From contig JAGCOB010000019.1 of assembly GCA_017645645.1 (NCBI GenBank), positions 33,736 through 97,735 of the forward strand: 64,000 nucleotides of DNA. The letters run 5' to 3'. A model generated the notes under the pieces. The model ran no database searches. It saw only the letters and a program-made list of their open reading frames with translations, and was not told the origin of the DNA. Source of the stretch: Prevotella sp. Its GTDB lineage: Bacteria; Bacteroidota; Bacteroidia; Bacteroidales; Bacteroidaceae. The translations under genes were made by a program, and so were the position numbers. Shown one piece after another: positions 36,902 to 46,400 of the stretch (its first letter is position 1; each line of letters begins with the position of its first letter).

Positions 36902-38194
36902 CTATTTTACCCTGCTCATACGGTCTACTTGCGTGCGGATGACAGCCAATGTGGTGGTATCTCCGGCAAAGACGGAGTTCAATCCCTGAGCCTCCTGGGC
37001 AGGGTCGTTGGTATAGGGATCACCCACCTGCCACTGCTCATGCTTCGGCTCTGCGAAGCCTCCCCATCCCCAGAAGTTACAGCCGGCGAACTTGCCTCCG
37101 CTCTCCGCATTGTCAGCAACCAGTGAGAACACATATTTATAATAGCCGTCACGTCCCTTCGTAGGAGTACCTGTCGCAAACTGAAAACCGTCACGAGGAT
37201 AACCGAACTCCTCCATCACAAGGGGTTTGTTCAGACTGTCACAGACGGCAAGGTGCTGATCTATATACGCTTTCGTATTCTGACAGGCACGGTCCAGGTG
37301 TTCGATCAGCGAGTCAGGCTTTGCCCATCCCCAGTTATAGGGCCAGAGGTGTACATTGCAGTAGTCGATGTTCTTGTCAGCACAGATTCGTGTCCAACAG
37401 CCCAGGTCATTCTCACAGCCCCACGAGCCTTCACTGCCCACGGAGATCAAGTGGTTCTTATCGAGTGAACGGATCAGTGCAGAAGCCTCGGCGAGCCATT
37501 TCTCAAAGGCAGGCAGTGCCTCTCTGGAGAAAGCTCGCGGTTCATTACCTATCTGCCACGACATGATGGCAGGGTCTTCCGTGTATTTCCTACCAGTATA
37601 GCGGTTGGTCCGTCCGATGATGAAACGAACATAGTCATAGAACAACTGGTGCGCCTTCTCGTTGGTGGCATACTTGCTCATCGCTTCCATGAAGGCAGGG
37701 TATCCGGCCTCGTCGGGACGCGGCTGCTTGCCTGCTCCTGCCTGTTCGAGGTAGAAGCCATAGCCCCCGCTCCACTCCCAGGAGTTGTTCAGGTAGAGCA
37801 CGGCGACCATCTCACGCTTTCCCATCTCCATCAACAGGTAGTCCAGACCTGCCAGAATCGTGTCATTATACACACCGGGGGCTATCTGGAGCGTGGGCTC
37901 CACCTTCGTTTTCACGCCACGCTCACCGTCAGAGCCCACGAGGATACGTAGGTTGTCGATACCCATCCGCTTCATCTCGTCCAGTTCACGTCCCAGACGG
38001 ACACGGTCACCGCCTTGTCCCTCAGAGCCAAGGATAGCACCATACCAGAAGTTGGTACCTACATAATAATACGGTTGACCTCCACGGACGAAATGTCCGT
38101 TCTCGACGCGCACAAAGTCCGTCGTCATCTCCTGCTTCTTCTGACAGGCTACCACGATGGCTACTGCCATCGCCAGTAGTAATAGTTTTTTCAT
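36902..38194 (-). CDS. GH5 family (GH5_7-like) endo-beta-mannosidase, lipoprotein
   Basis: The 430-residue protein starts at the ATG at 38194 with a lipoprotein signal (MKKLLLLAMAVAIVVACQKK, lipobox VVAC); an ATG at 38362 in the same frame would put 56 extra residues before the signal and was rejected. The TIM barrel has the GH5 acid/base Glu218 in WQIGNEPRAFS and nucleophile Glu329 in VMEEFGYPRDG, and FVRGGQPYYYVGTNFWYG near the mature N-terminus as in mannan endo-1,4-beta-mannosidases. It probably works with the GH26 enzyme on longer mannans. It follows the kinase gene by 37 bases. Confidence 0.93.
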   Translation of the reverse strand: MKKLLLLAMAVAIVVACQKKQEMTTDFVRVENGHFVRGGQPYYYVGTNFWYGAILGSEGQGGDRVRLGRELDEMKRMGIDNLRILVGSDGERGVKTKVEPTLQIAPGVYNDTILAGLDYLLMEMGKREMVAVLYLNNSWEWSGGYGFYLEQAGAGKQPRPDEAGYPAFMEAMSKYATNEKAHQLFYDYVRFIIGRTNRYTGRKYTEDPAIMSWQIGNEPRAFSREALPAFEKWLAEASALIRSLDKNHLISVGSEGSWGCENDLGCWTRICADKNIDYCNVHLWPYNWGWAKPDSLIEHLDRACQNTKAYIDQHLAVCDSLNKPLVMEEFGYPRDGFQFATGTPTKGRDGYYKYVFSLVADNAESGGKFAGCNFWGWGGFAEPKHEQWQVGDPYTNDPAQEAQGLNSVFAGDTTTLAVIRTQVDRMSRVK

Positions 38195-38231
38195 GTTAGT
38201 ATTGGTTTTATGTCTAATTTGCCAGTTAAAC

Positions 38232-39134
38232 TTACGGGTACTGGTGATACTTGACCAGTCCTTCCATCGGTGTCTGCATGATATTTCCAAGGATAAAGTC
38301 TTCTGCTCCTGCTGCCTCCCGCAGTTCTGTCTGGAAATACCAGGCGATGCTGCCGACAGCATGGACGGGCAGGGCAGGACGCTTATAGTGAGTCACGTTC
38401 CGCTGGAAGAAGGAGCGGAAATTGTCTATCACCATCTGGCGCAACGGTTTGAAGTCGAGATGCTGACTGATGAAAGAGGCCGTAGAGGCGAGGAAGCGGT
38501 TGGCAAGCGGCTCCCTATACACCTTATTAATAATAGTGGGCATCGTCAATCCCGTCTCCTTCAGATAGGCATCACATAAATCGGCATACTGCGGGTCCTT
38601 GAAGAGGGCATTCATGAAAGACCTGCCCAACACTGCCCCACTCCCCTCGTCCCCGAGGATATAGCCAAGGGGCGGTGTGTTTTGTGTGATTTTTTCACCG
38701 TCATACAAACACGAGTTCGCACCAGTTCCCAGAATACAGGCGACACCTTCTTCATGACCGCAAAGGGCACGGGCAGCAGCCATCAGGTCGCTGTACACCT
38801 CCACTGCCTGCGGAGAAAATACCTCAAACAGCATCTGCTTCATCATCGGAACGTGGGTGGAAGTACAGCCACTGCCGTAGAAGTAAACCTGGATATTGGA
38901 AAGCAAGGGACTTTCAAGAATTTTCGAATGAACAAGTTGGGCCCGCGAGAAGGTGGAGAGCTGTGGCATCAACTCCTGTGCCAGGATCTGCCGGATCTCC
39001 GCCGGTGACTGATGAATGGGGGTGATACCCTGCGTCTTGAAGGTTGCCATAAACACATTGTCAGTACGCATGCCTGAATCATGGAGAAGTGTCCAATCTG
39101 TTTTGGTACTTCCGCTATCTGCTATTAATTTCAT
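38232..39134 (-). CDS. BadF/BadG-type sugar kinase (N-acetylglucosamine kinase-like)
   Basis: The 300-residue protein belongs to the ASKHA ATPase fold as found in BadF/BadG/BcrA/BcrD and GlcNAc kinases. It has the phosphate-1 loop IADSGSTKTDWTLL at the N-terminus, the phosphate-2 segment GVACILGTGANSCLYDG with YILGDEGSGAVLG, and the adenosine site PVHAVGSIAWYF near the C-terminus. Most homologues phosphorylate amino sugars. Here it could act on glucose or mannose released by the mannan pathway, but the preference is not visible in the sequence. It is the first gene of the minus-strand mannan group. Confidence 0.87.
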   Translation of the reverse strand: MKLIADSGSTKTDWTLLHDSGMRTDNVFMATFKTQGITPIHQSPAEIRQILAQELMPQLSTFSRAQLVHSKILESPLLSNIQVYFYGSGCTSTHVPMMKQMLFEVFSPQAVEVYSDLMAAARALCGHEEGVACILGTGANSCLYDGEKITQNTPPLGYILGDEGSGAVLGRSFMNALFKDPQYADLCDAYLKETGLTMPTIINKVYREPLANRFLASTASFISQHLDFKPLRQMVIDNFRSFFQRNVTHYKRPALPVHAVGSIAWYFQTELREAAGAEDFILGNIMQTPMEGLVKYHQYP

Positions 39135-39156
39135 AAATCTTTATTTTAATTTTCTG

Positions 39157-39164
39157 CAAAGATA
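39157..39164 (-). promoter_or_regulatory. -7 element TATCTTTG for the kinase-GH5 unit
   Basis: The minus strand reads TTTTGTATCTTTGCAG. The TAnnTTTG match ends 23 bases before the ATG at 39134. Confidence 0.72.
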
Positions 39165-39207
39165 CAAAATAATTGAGAAATGTAGGGGGAGAATGGAAAA
39201 TTATTTT

Positions 39208-39215
39208 TAATTTTG
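39208..39215 (+). promoter_or_regulatory. -7 element TAATTTTG for the MscS-type channel gene
   Basis: TAATTTTGCA ends about 25 bases before the ATG at 39241 and matches TAnnTTTG; it is divergent from the kinase promoter. Confidence 0.65.
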
Positions 39216-39240
39216 CAAACTAAATCAGGTAAAAACAAAA

Positions 39241-41562
39241 ATGAAGAAACTTCTCCTCATCATAGGAATACTGGTCGGGACACTCCATGCACATGCCGTG
39301 CTGAAGGAGAAAGACCTGCCACAGACATTGAAGATTCTCCGCTCGGAGCTGACGACCTACCATCGTGAACTGACCCAGATGCTGGAGATGAACAAGAAAC
39401 AGAGCGAGGCAGTGAGAGACCAGTTGATCTCCACCATGAAGCTGTCCAACCAAAACTCGCTGATGCTGTACTCGCAGAAACAGGAATATGTCTTCGACCT
39501 GACCTATGCCTGTCATGAGGCGACAGAGCAATACCATGCCTTCCAGCGGCAGAAGATCCCCTTCAAGACCTTTTTAAACAAGACAGATGCGGATATCGCC
39601 CGCTACGACTCCCTGATCAACTCCCTGAAGGCGATGCCCATCCAGACATTGAGCGACAAGGCGAAGATTGACCGCAGTGTCTGTCTGACACTCGCCACCA
39701 GCATCCGCAACTCCCTGAACGAGAACCGTTCCAACATGCAGGAGTATATCCGTTATTACAAAACGACGGAACAGCGACTCTCCTACCTGAACGACTATGC
39801 CCAGAAACGGTATAACGACATCCAGACCAGTATCTTCAAGAACGGGGACGACAGTTATTTCAATATCCTGAAGAACTGGAAACGGCAATGGCAGATTACC
39901 AGTCGGACGGTGAGCAAGAAATACAAGCCCAGCGAGAACTCACAATGGGACAGTCGGTGGATCTTCGGACTTCTCATCACGATTATCATCTATGCCATCA
40001 TCGCCTCCATCCTGAACTTCACCGTCATCCGCTATATCGTACCCAGGCGATTCCGCACAGAGGAGTTCATGAAGAAACGAACCTGTATCACACTTGCCAC
40101 CACCACGGTCACCTTTGCCATCATCCTTGGCATTGCACTTGCCGTCGCCAACCAGAATTTCATTATCATGGCATGTAACCTGCTGGTGAATTTCGCCTGG
40201 CTGATGGGCGTGATACTTATCTCATTACTACTGCGCGTGAAGGGTGACCAGATCAAAAGCGCCTTCCGGATTTATACACCATTGCTGACAGTCAGCTTTA
40301 TCGTTATTGTATACCGCATCATCCTGATACCCAGCGAACTAGTCAATATTACATTCCCTCCTGTCCTTCTTCTCTGCGCACTCTGGCAATGGAGCGTCAT
40401 CAGGCGACATAAAAAGAACGTCCCGCGCTCGGACATGTTCTACAGTTATATTTCACTGCTCGTCTTCATAGCGGCAGTCATCTGCTCATGGGCAGGATAT
40501 ACGCTGATGGCGGTACAGATGCTGATCTGGTGGACCATGCAACTCACCTGTATCCTTACCATTACCTGTGCTTTACAGTACCTCAAATATTACGGTATCA
40601 GGCACCGGTTGGCAGAGAAGCCCATCACCCAGACATGGGCATACCACCTGCTCTATCAGGTGTTATTACCTATTGCCGGTGTTGCTTCCGTGATGCTCAG
40701 CATCTATTGGGCTGCCGATGTCTTCAATCTCAGCGACATCTGCTGGAAAATCTTTAATACCGACTTTGTCGACCTGAAAAACCTGAGACTCAGTATCGTC
40801 TCCCTTGCCGTTGTCGTCAGCCTGTGGTTCTTCTTCTCCTATGCCAGCAGAACCATTCTCCAGTTCTTGCGGATGCACTACCAGATCAGCGACCCCACTA
40901 CAGCGGCAAGCAAGGAAGTGATGGGCAGGAATGTCATCCAGGTACTGGTATGGGGAATCTGGTTCCTCGTCACCATGAGCATCCTGAACATCTCCCTTGC
41001 CTGGCTGATGGTGGTAACGGGCGGTCTGTCGACAGGTATCGGTTTTGCCTCCAAGGACATCATCGAGAATATCTACTACGGTATCACCCTGATGGCAGGA
41101 CGTATTAAGGTTGGGGACTGGATTCAGGTAGACGGTACCATGGGAAAGGTAACGAAGATCAGTTACACCTCAACGGTTGTCGAGTCACTCTACGGAGAGG
41201 TCATCACTTTCCAGAACTCACAACTTTTCACCAAGAATTACAAGAACCTGACCCGTAACCACGGCTATGTGCTTGCCGTCATCAACTACAGCGTCGCCTA
41301 CGGAAGCAATCTCCAACAGGTCATCGAACTGGTCGACGGTGCCGTCAACCAAATGAAACATAAATGGATCGACAAATCGAAGAAGTCAAAATCGGTTGTT
41401 GGAGGACTTGCTGACTCTGGCATCAACCTGAAGATGTTCGTCTGGGCCGACGCCCCCAAGCAGTCATACGTCATCAGTGACGTACTGAACACCATTTATG
41501 ACACGCTCCGTCAAAACAACATTGAGATTCCCTTCCCACAACAGGATATACATATTAAATAA
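39241..41562 (+). CDS. Large mechanosensitive channel, MscS family with periplasmic domain
   Basis: The 773-residue protein has a signal peptide (MKKLLLIIGILVGTLHAHA) and a helical, coiled-coil periplasmic region (about 22-235). Ten or so membrane helices follow, then a C-terminal MscS module (about 560-770). The pore-lining and beta-domain region is clear: TGGLSTGIGFASKDIIENIYYGITLMAGRIKVGDWIQVDGTMGKVTKI and FQNSQLFTKNYKNLTRNHG. This layout resembles MscK/YbiO-type members, which release solutes upon osmotic downshock. The gene is alone between the divergent kinase and kdsA, which has its own promoter. Confidence 0.92.
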   Translation: MKKLLLIIGILVGTLHAHAVLKEKDLPQTLKILRSELTTYHRELTQMLEMNKKQSEAVRDQLISTMKLSNQNSLMLYSQKQEYVFDLTYACHEATEQYHAFQRQKIPFKTFLNKTDADIARYDSLINSLKAMPIQTLSDKAKIDRSVCLTLATSIRNSLNENRSNMQEYIRYYKTTEQRLSYLNDYAQKRYNDIQTSIFKNGDDSYFNILKNWKRQWQITSRTVSKKYKPSENSQWDSRWIFGLLITIIIYAIIASILNFTVIRYIVPRRFRTEEFMKKRTCITLATTTVTFAIILGIALAVANQNFIIMACNLLVNFAWLMGVILISLLLRVKGDQIKSAFRIYTPLLTVSFIVIVYRIILIPSELVNITFPPVLLLCALWQWSVIRRHKKNVPRSDMFYSYISLLVFIAAVICSWAGYTLMAVQMLIWWTMQLTCILTITCALQYLKYYGIRHRLAEKPITQTWAYHLLYQVLLPIAGVASVMLSIYWAADVFNLSDICWKIFNTDFVDLKNLRLSIVSLAVVVSLWFFFSYASRTILQFLRMHYQISDPTTAASKEVMGRNVIQVLVWGIWFLVTMSILNISLAWLMVVTGGLSTGIGFASKDIIENIYYGITLMAGRIKVGDWIQVDGTMGKVTKISYTSTVVESLYGEVITFQNSQLFTKNYKNLTRNHGYVLAVINYSVAYGSNLQQVIELVDGAVNQMKHKWIDKSKKSKSVVGGLADSGINLKMFVWADAPKQSYVISDVLNTIYDTLRQNNIEIPFPQQDIHIK

Positions 41563-41625
41563 GAGACTTTCACCATATTTAATACAAAATTGTACGCTTT
41601 TCTTGCAAGTATGGAAGTTTTTTTC

Positions 41626-41633
41626 TATCTTTG
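41626..41633 (+). promoter_or_regulatory. -7 element TATCTTTG for kdsA-kdsD
   Basis: TATCTTTGCA ends 26 bases before the kdsA ATG at 41660 and matches TAnnTTTG. Confidence 0.72.
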
Positions 41634-41659
41634 CAAGGAAATAGTGTCATATTATAAAT

Positions 41660-42412
41660 ATGAAAAGTACGATTATCGCAGGACCATGTGTCATTGAATC
41701 CGCAGAACTGCTCGATACCGTGGCAGCAAAACTGGTGGACATCAATCAGAGACTGGGGACTGACATTATATTTAAGGCTTCTTTTGACAAAGCCAACCGT
41801 ACCTCCATCAACTCGTTCCGTGGTCCGGGTATAGACCATGGACTACTGATGCTGAGCGATATTAAGCAGAAGTACGGATTGCGCATCCTGACGGACATCC
41901 ATGAAGCTTGGCAGGCAGTGCCTGTAGGACAAGTGGTGGATGTCATTCAGATTCCTGCTTTCCTCTGCCGGCAGACAGACCTGCTCATCGCTGCGGCAAA
42001 GACGGGCAAGACGGTGAATATCAAAAAGGCACAGTTCCTGAGCGGACAGGATATGCGCTATCCTGTAGAGAAGGCAAGAGAGGCTGGAGCCAAGGAGGTA
42101 TGGCTGACGGAGCGTGGTAACATGATGGGGTATAACAATCTGGTGGTAGACTTCCGTAATATCCCGGATATGCTGGAATTGGTACCCACCGTCATCATGG
42201 ACTGCACCCATAGTGTGCAACGCCCTGGCGGAGCCAACGGGAAGACAGGAGGAGACCGCCGCTACGTGCCACAGATGGCACTTGCAGCCAAAGCTTTCGG
42301 GGCTACGGGATGGTTCTTTGAAGTCCATCCTACACCCGACCAGGGACTCAGCGATGCCGCTAACATGCTGGAACTGGACAAACTGGAACCACTAATAGAG
42401 AAATTAATATAA
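41660..42412 (+). CDS. kdsA: 3-deoxy-8-phosphooctulonate (Kdo-8-P) synthase
   Basis: The 250-residue enzyme condenses arabinose-5-phosphate with phosphoenolpyruvate to Kdo-8-phosphate for the lipopolysaccharide inner core. Signatures are IAGPCVIES at the N-terminus, FKASFDKANRTS, ILTDIHEAWQA, QIPAFLCRQTDLL, KKAQFLSGQDM, TERGNMMGYNNLVVDFRN, and FEVHPTPDQGLSDAANML. The metal-dependent class has a Cys in the first motif (GPCVIES), which is present but common to both classes. The protein is slightly shorter than E. coli KdsA, losing N-terminal residues. It is followed by kdsD, which makes its substrate. Confidence 0.96.
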   Translation: MKSTIIAGPCVIESAELLDTVAAKLVDINQRLGTDIIFKASFDKANRTSINSFRGPGIDHGLLMLSDIKQKYGLRILTDIHEAWQAVPVGQVVDVIQIPAFLCRQTDLLIAAAKTGKTVNIKKAQFLSGQDMRYPVEKAREAGAKEVWLTERGNMMGYNNLVVDFRNIPDMLELVPTVIMDCTHSVQRPGGANGKTGGDRRYVPQMALAAKAFGATGWFFEVHPTPDQGLSDAANMLELDKLEPLIEKLI

Positions 42413-42414
42413 AT

Positions 42415-42441
42415 ACTATAGGAACTATAGTCACTATAGGA
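42415..42441 (+). repeat. Three tandem 9-base words between kdsA and kdsD
   Basis: ACTATAGGA, ACTATAGTC, ACTATAGGA fill the gap just after the kdsA stop, followed by a partial ATTATA before the kdsD start. A spacer of degenerate tandem words, with a 9-base instead of 7-base period. Confidence 0.65.
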
Positions 42442-42452
42442 ATTATAAAAAA

Positions 42453-43400
42453 ATGACGACAAAGGAAAACGCCATACAATGTATCAAGGATGAGGCACAG
42501 GCTGTGCTAGACCTGACATCCCAGATTGACGACAACTTCGACAAGGCTGTCGAATTAATCATGCATTGTAATGGCAAGGTCATTGTGACGGGAGTCGGAA
42601 AGAGCGGACATATCGGAGCAAAGATTGCAGCCACCTTAGCTTCTACAGGTACTCCTTCGTTCTTCATCAATCCCTTGGATGTGTTCCACGGTGATTTGGG
42701 AGTCATGTCCAAAGGAGATGTCGTTATTGCCATCTCCTACTCCGGACAGACAGACGAACTGCTGCGTTTCATCCCCATGGTACTGCATATGGAGATTCCC
42801 ATTATTGCCATGAGCGGCAACCCGCAATCCCTATTGGCAAAATACTCCACCTGTCATCTTAACGTCAGCGTGAGGAAAGAGGCATGCCCGCTGAACCTGG
42901 CTCCCACCAGCAGTACGACAGCGACACTGGTGATGGGGGATGCACTGGCCGTTGCCTTAATGGACAAGCGTCATTTCCAACCTCAGGATTTCGCCCAGTT
43001 CCATCCCGGTGGAGAGTTAGGCAAGCGACTGCTCACTACGGCACAGGATGTCATGATTACAGAGAATCTTCCACTATTGGGTCCGGAGATGCATTTAGGC
43101 GAAGCCATCATCCTTGTCAGCAAGGGGAAGTTGGGACTTGGCGTTGCCATCGAGAACGACTGCATTGCCGGTATCATCACTGACGGAGACATCCGCCGTG
43201 CCATGGAACGATGGAAAGCAGAGTTCTTCGACCGCACGGTCAGAGATATCATGACCCTGACTCCCAAGATGGTGACACCGCAGACAAAGATCTCCGAGAT
43301 ACAGAAAATCATGAATCAACATAAGATACACAACGTATTAGTATCCGACAGTAATAAGAGACTGTTAGGTATAGTAGACCGTTATGCATGTATCCTCTAA
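42453..43400 (+). CDS. kdsD: Arabinose-5-phosphate isomerase
   Basis: The 315-residue protein has a SIS sugar-isomerase domain (about 35-165; VTGVGKSGHIGAKIAATLASTGTPSFFINPLDVFHGDLGVMSKGDVVIAISYSGQTDELL) and two CBS domains (about 200-315; ITENLPLLGPEM, IITDGDIRRAMERW, VSDSNKRLLGIVDR). It interconverts ribulose-5-phosphate and arabinose-5-phosphate, supplying KdsA. The catalytic His in NPLDVFHGDLG is present. The kdsA-kdsD pairing supports Kdo synthesis over the paralogous capsule (KpsF) or GutQ roles. Confidence 0.95.
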   Translation: MTTKENAIQCIKDEAQAVLDLTSQIDDNFDKAVELIMHCNGKVIVTGVGKSGHIGAKIAATLASTGTPSFFINPLDVFHGDLGVMSKGDVVIAISYSGQTDELLRFIPMVLHMEIPIIAMSGNPQSLLAKYSTCHLNVSVRKEACPLNLAPTSSTTATLVMGDALAVALMDKRHFQPQDFAQFHPGGELGKRLLTTAQDVMITENLPLLGPEMHLGEAIILVSKGKLGLGVAIENDCIAGIITDGDIRRAMERWKAEFFDRTVRDIMTLTPKMVTPQTKISEIQKIMNQHKIHNVLVSDSNKRLLGIVDRYACIL

Positions 43401-43435
43401 CATAAAATAAATAACGAAAGAAAAACAAACAGGCT

Positions 43436-46400
43436 ATGAAAGGACTGAAAAAAATACTGATGGTGTTGATGCTTGCGCTACCGCTGGCAGCAGCAGGTGT
43501 CTATCTTTTTAAAACGCTGGACATCAAGGATGGACTTACCAGCAGTCAGATTAATTGTATCTTGAAAGACGGTCGCGGTTATATCTGGTTTGGAACACCT
43601 GCCGGACTCTACCGCTATGACGGCTATACTTTCAAGTACTTCCAAAGTAATTCACAAGACGGCTCCTCCCTTTCTGACAGTTATATTATCAGCATGCAGG
43701 AAGCCCTTGACGGTAATCTTTGGATTCAGACATCAGCAGGCTATTGCGTCTATCATCCACAGACGGAGACCTTCGAGCGCGACATGAAACAGGTCTTTGC
43801 CCGAATGGGTATTGAGGGGCAACCGAACGTGGTGTTCTTTGACCGCCATAAAAACCTATGGGCATCTATTCCCAACAAGGGAGTCGTCGCCTATAACATG
43901 CAACAACAGTTACTCTATGAATTCGGATATACTGACGACACCCATGGTGTTCCCCAGGGTACCATCTGCTCTATAGGAGAATGTCGTGACGGTGCCATCA
44001 TCGTCTATGAAGACGGCAGGATGGTATGCTGCGATATCATGCACCAGCAGCATACCGTATGGGCAACAGACCTGATTGCCCACCAGCACCTCCGCAAAAG
44101 CGCTACCTTGAAAGTCTATGCTGACCAGGCTGACAACATCTGGCTATATGGTCAGGGAACTTTGATGTTCTACAACAAAAGCACCAATGTATGGGACACG
44201 ACTATTGGTAACAGCTTAGGACTCACAGGGGTTGCCGTAGACCATAGTGTCAATGGCATGGCAGGAGACCGAAGCGGAAATATCTGGATTGGTACTGACC
44301 GGATGGGACTGATTCGGATGAATGTCGACTCCCATCAGATGGAAGTTGTACAACCACATGATGGAAAAAATCAGCAAACACAAGAGACGATTGGTATTCA
44401 AAGCGTTTATGTGGATGACACAGACCTGCTATGGGTGGGAACAGAGAAATCCGGTGTTGCCTTCTATGGCGACAATATCTATAAGTTCCAATCATCCTTC
44501 TTGGGAGATGTCACTGCCATAGCAGAAGATGCAAACGGAAAAGTCTGGTACGGAACGAGTGATAAGGGAATTATTGATTATAACGGTCCGTTGGCAAGTA
44601 TGAAGGTCTCGTGTATGGAAACGACAGCGGACGGAAGTCTTTGGGTTGGCTCCCGCCAAAACGGACTGACCCGTATCCAAGAAGGTACGTCACGAATATT
44701 CTCTGCTGTCCGTGACAGTATGAAGACGTTAATCGACGACCACATCAATGCACTGGCAAAAGATAAGGGTGGAAATCTGTGGATTGCCACGAACGGAGGC
44801 TTACAGGTATATAACCCGAAGATGAACACCTTCTCATCCTATACCCGTGAGAACGGTATGCTGAATACCAACAATATTACTTGTCTATTCTACGGAAAGA
44901 ACAACGTCTTACTGATTGGTACGTCTGAAGGATTGATGATACTGAATCTGTCAGACCGTAAGAAGACCATCCTGACAGGTAACTCTACCAATCTCAAGAC
45001 ATTTACCAACAACTACATCACCCAAGTATATGAAGATTCCCGAGGACTTATCTGGGTAGGCACCCGTGAGGGATTGAATGTCCTGAACGTAGCGAACGAC
45101 TCTTTGAACTATATCACGAAAAAGGATGGACTTTGTAATAATTCCATCTGCGGTATTACAGAGGACAGAAGCGGTAATATGTGGATAACGACCAGTAATG
45201 GAGTCAGCCGTATCGTTGTTCAGCGTAACAGACAGGAGGGAACTTTCGGATATGGTCTTTACAATTATGATACCAAAGACGGTCTGCAAAGTAATGAGTT
45301 CAATACCGGAGCTATCCTGACAAAGTCTGACGGTGCTGTTATTTTCGGAGGTCTCTTTGGCATCAACTGGGTACGGGACAGCAGGAAAGAAGACCAAAGT
45401 ACCCTGCCTCGCGTGATGCTCACCCAATTGTTTATCGGAGAAGAGGAAATCTTGGTGGGACATGATTATGACGGGAATGTCATATTACCTCAAGCTCTCA
45501 ACGAGAGTAACAGGATCGCATTAAAGAACAGCCAGAACTCCTTTACCATCAAGTTTGCCGCAGGTAACTACAACCAAGGAGAGCGTTTGCAATTCATGTA
45601 TTGGATGGAAGGCTTGGAATATGACTGGCGCAATGGTGATGCCTTGTTGCATGGTGTCAGGTTCCGTGACCTCGGTAGCGGTAAATATACCCTGCATGTG
45701 AAAGCTGTGAGTGCCGACGGTGCTGTCAGCAATCAGGAACGTAAACTGGAGATCACCATCGAACGTCCTTGGTGGTTGACATGGTGGATGCTTTCTGTTT
45801 ATGTCCTTCTTGCCATTGTTGCCCTTGTCATGTGGCGTTATGGTTACAAGAGAGTGAAAAACTTCGTGATGAGAAAGCGTACTGTTGTTGATGAACTGAA
45901 ACGCCAGCGTGAGGAAATCAAGCTCACCAGTGATGAGCTCCGCCAGCCAATGGCACGTATGACGACGATCATCGGAAACCTTGCAGAAAAAGAAAGTGAC
46001 CTGGAAGGCAGAGAACAGCTGAACTCCCTCCATTTCCAGATGCTGCAGATCATCACCCGTATCTCAGAGATGCAGACGATTCTGGAGAATCCAGAGGCCA
46101 AGGCAGAGTCTACGGCAAAAGACCGCATGGAACTGAACGATCAGGGAGAAATCACCCTGCCGTCTCTTGCCACCTCTGAGCTGACAGCGAAGATACAACC
46201 ACTACGACTTGACAAGAAGACCCATAAGTTCAGTGTTGTATTCATCGACGACAACCGGGAGTTCAACACATTCATGAATGCTCACCTGCGTGAAGTCTAT
46301 GACTTCCATGTCTATGACGACATCCGTCTCGCCATTCCAGACATTGAGGCAATGAAAGCCGACCTTGTCATCTGTAAACAGAACATGAAGCACATGACCG

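Noticed and set aside
38195-38362. GH5 enzyme starting at 38362
   Set aside because: The extension overlaps the kinase gene and precedes a proper lipoprotein signal at 38194.
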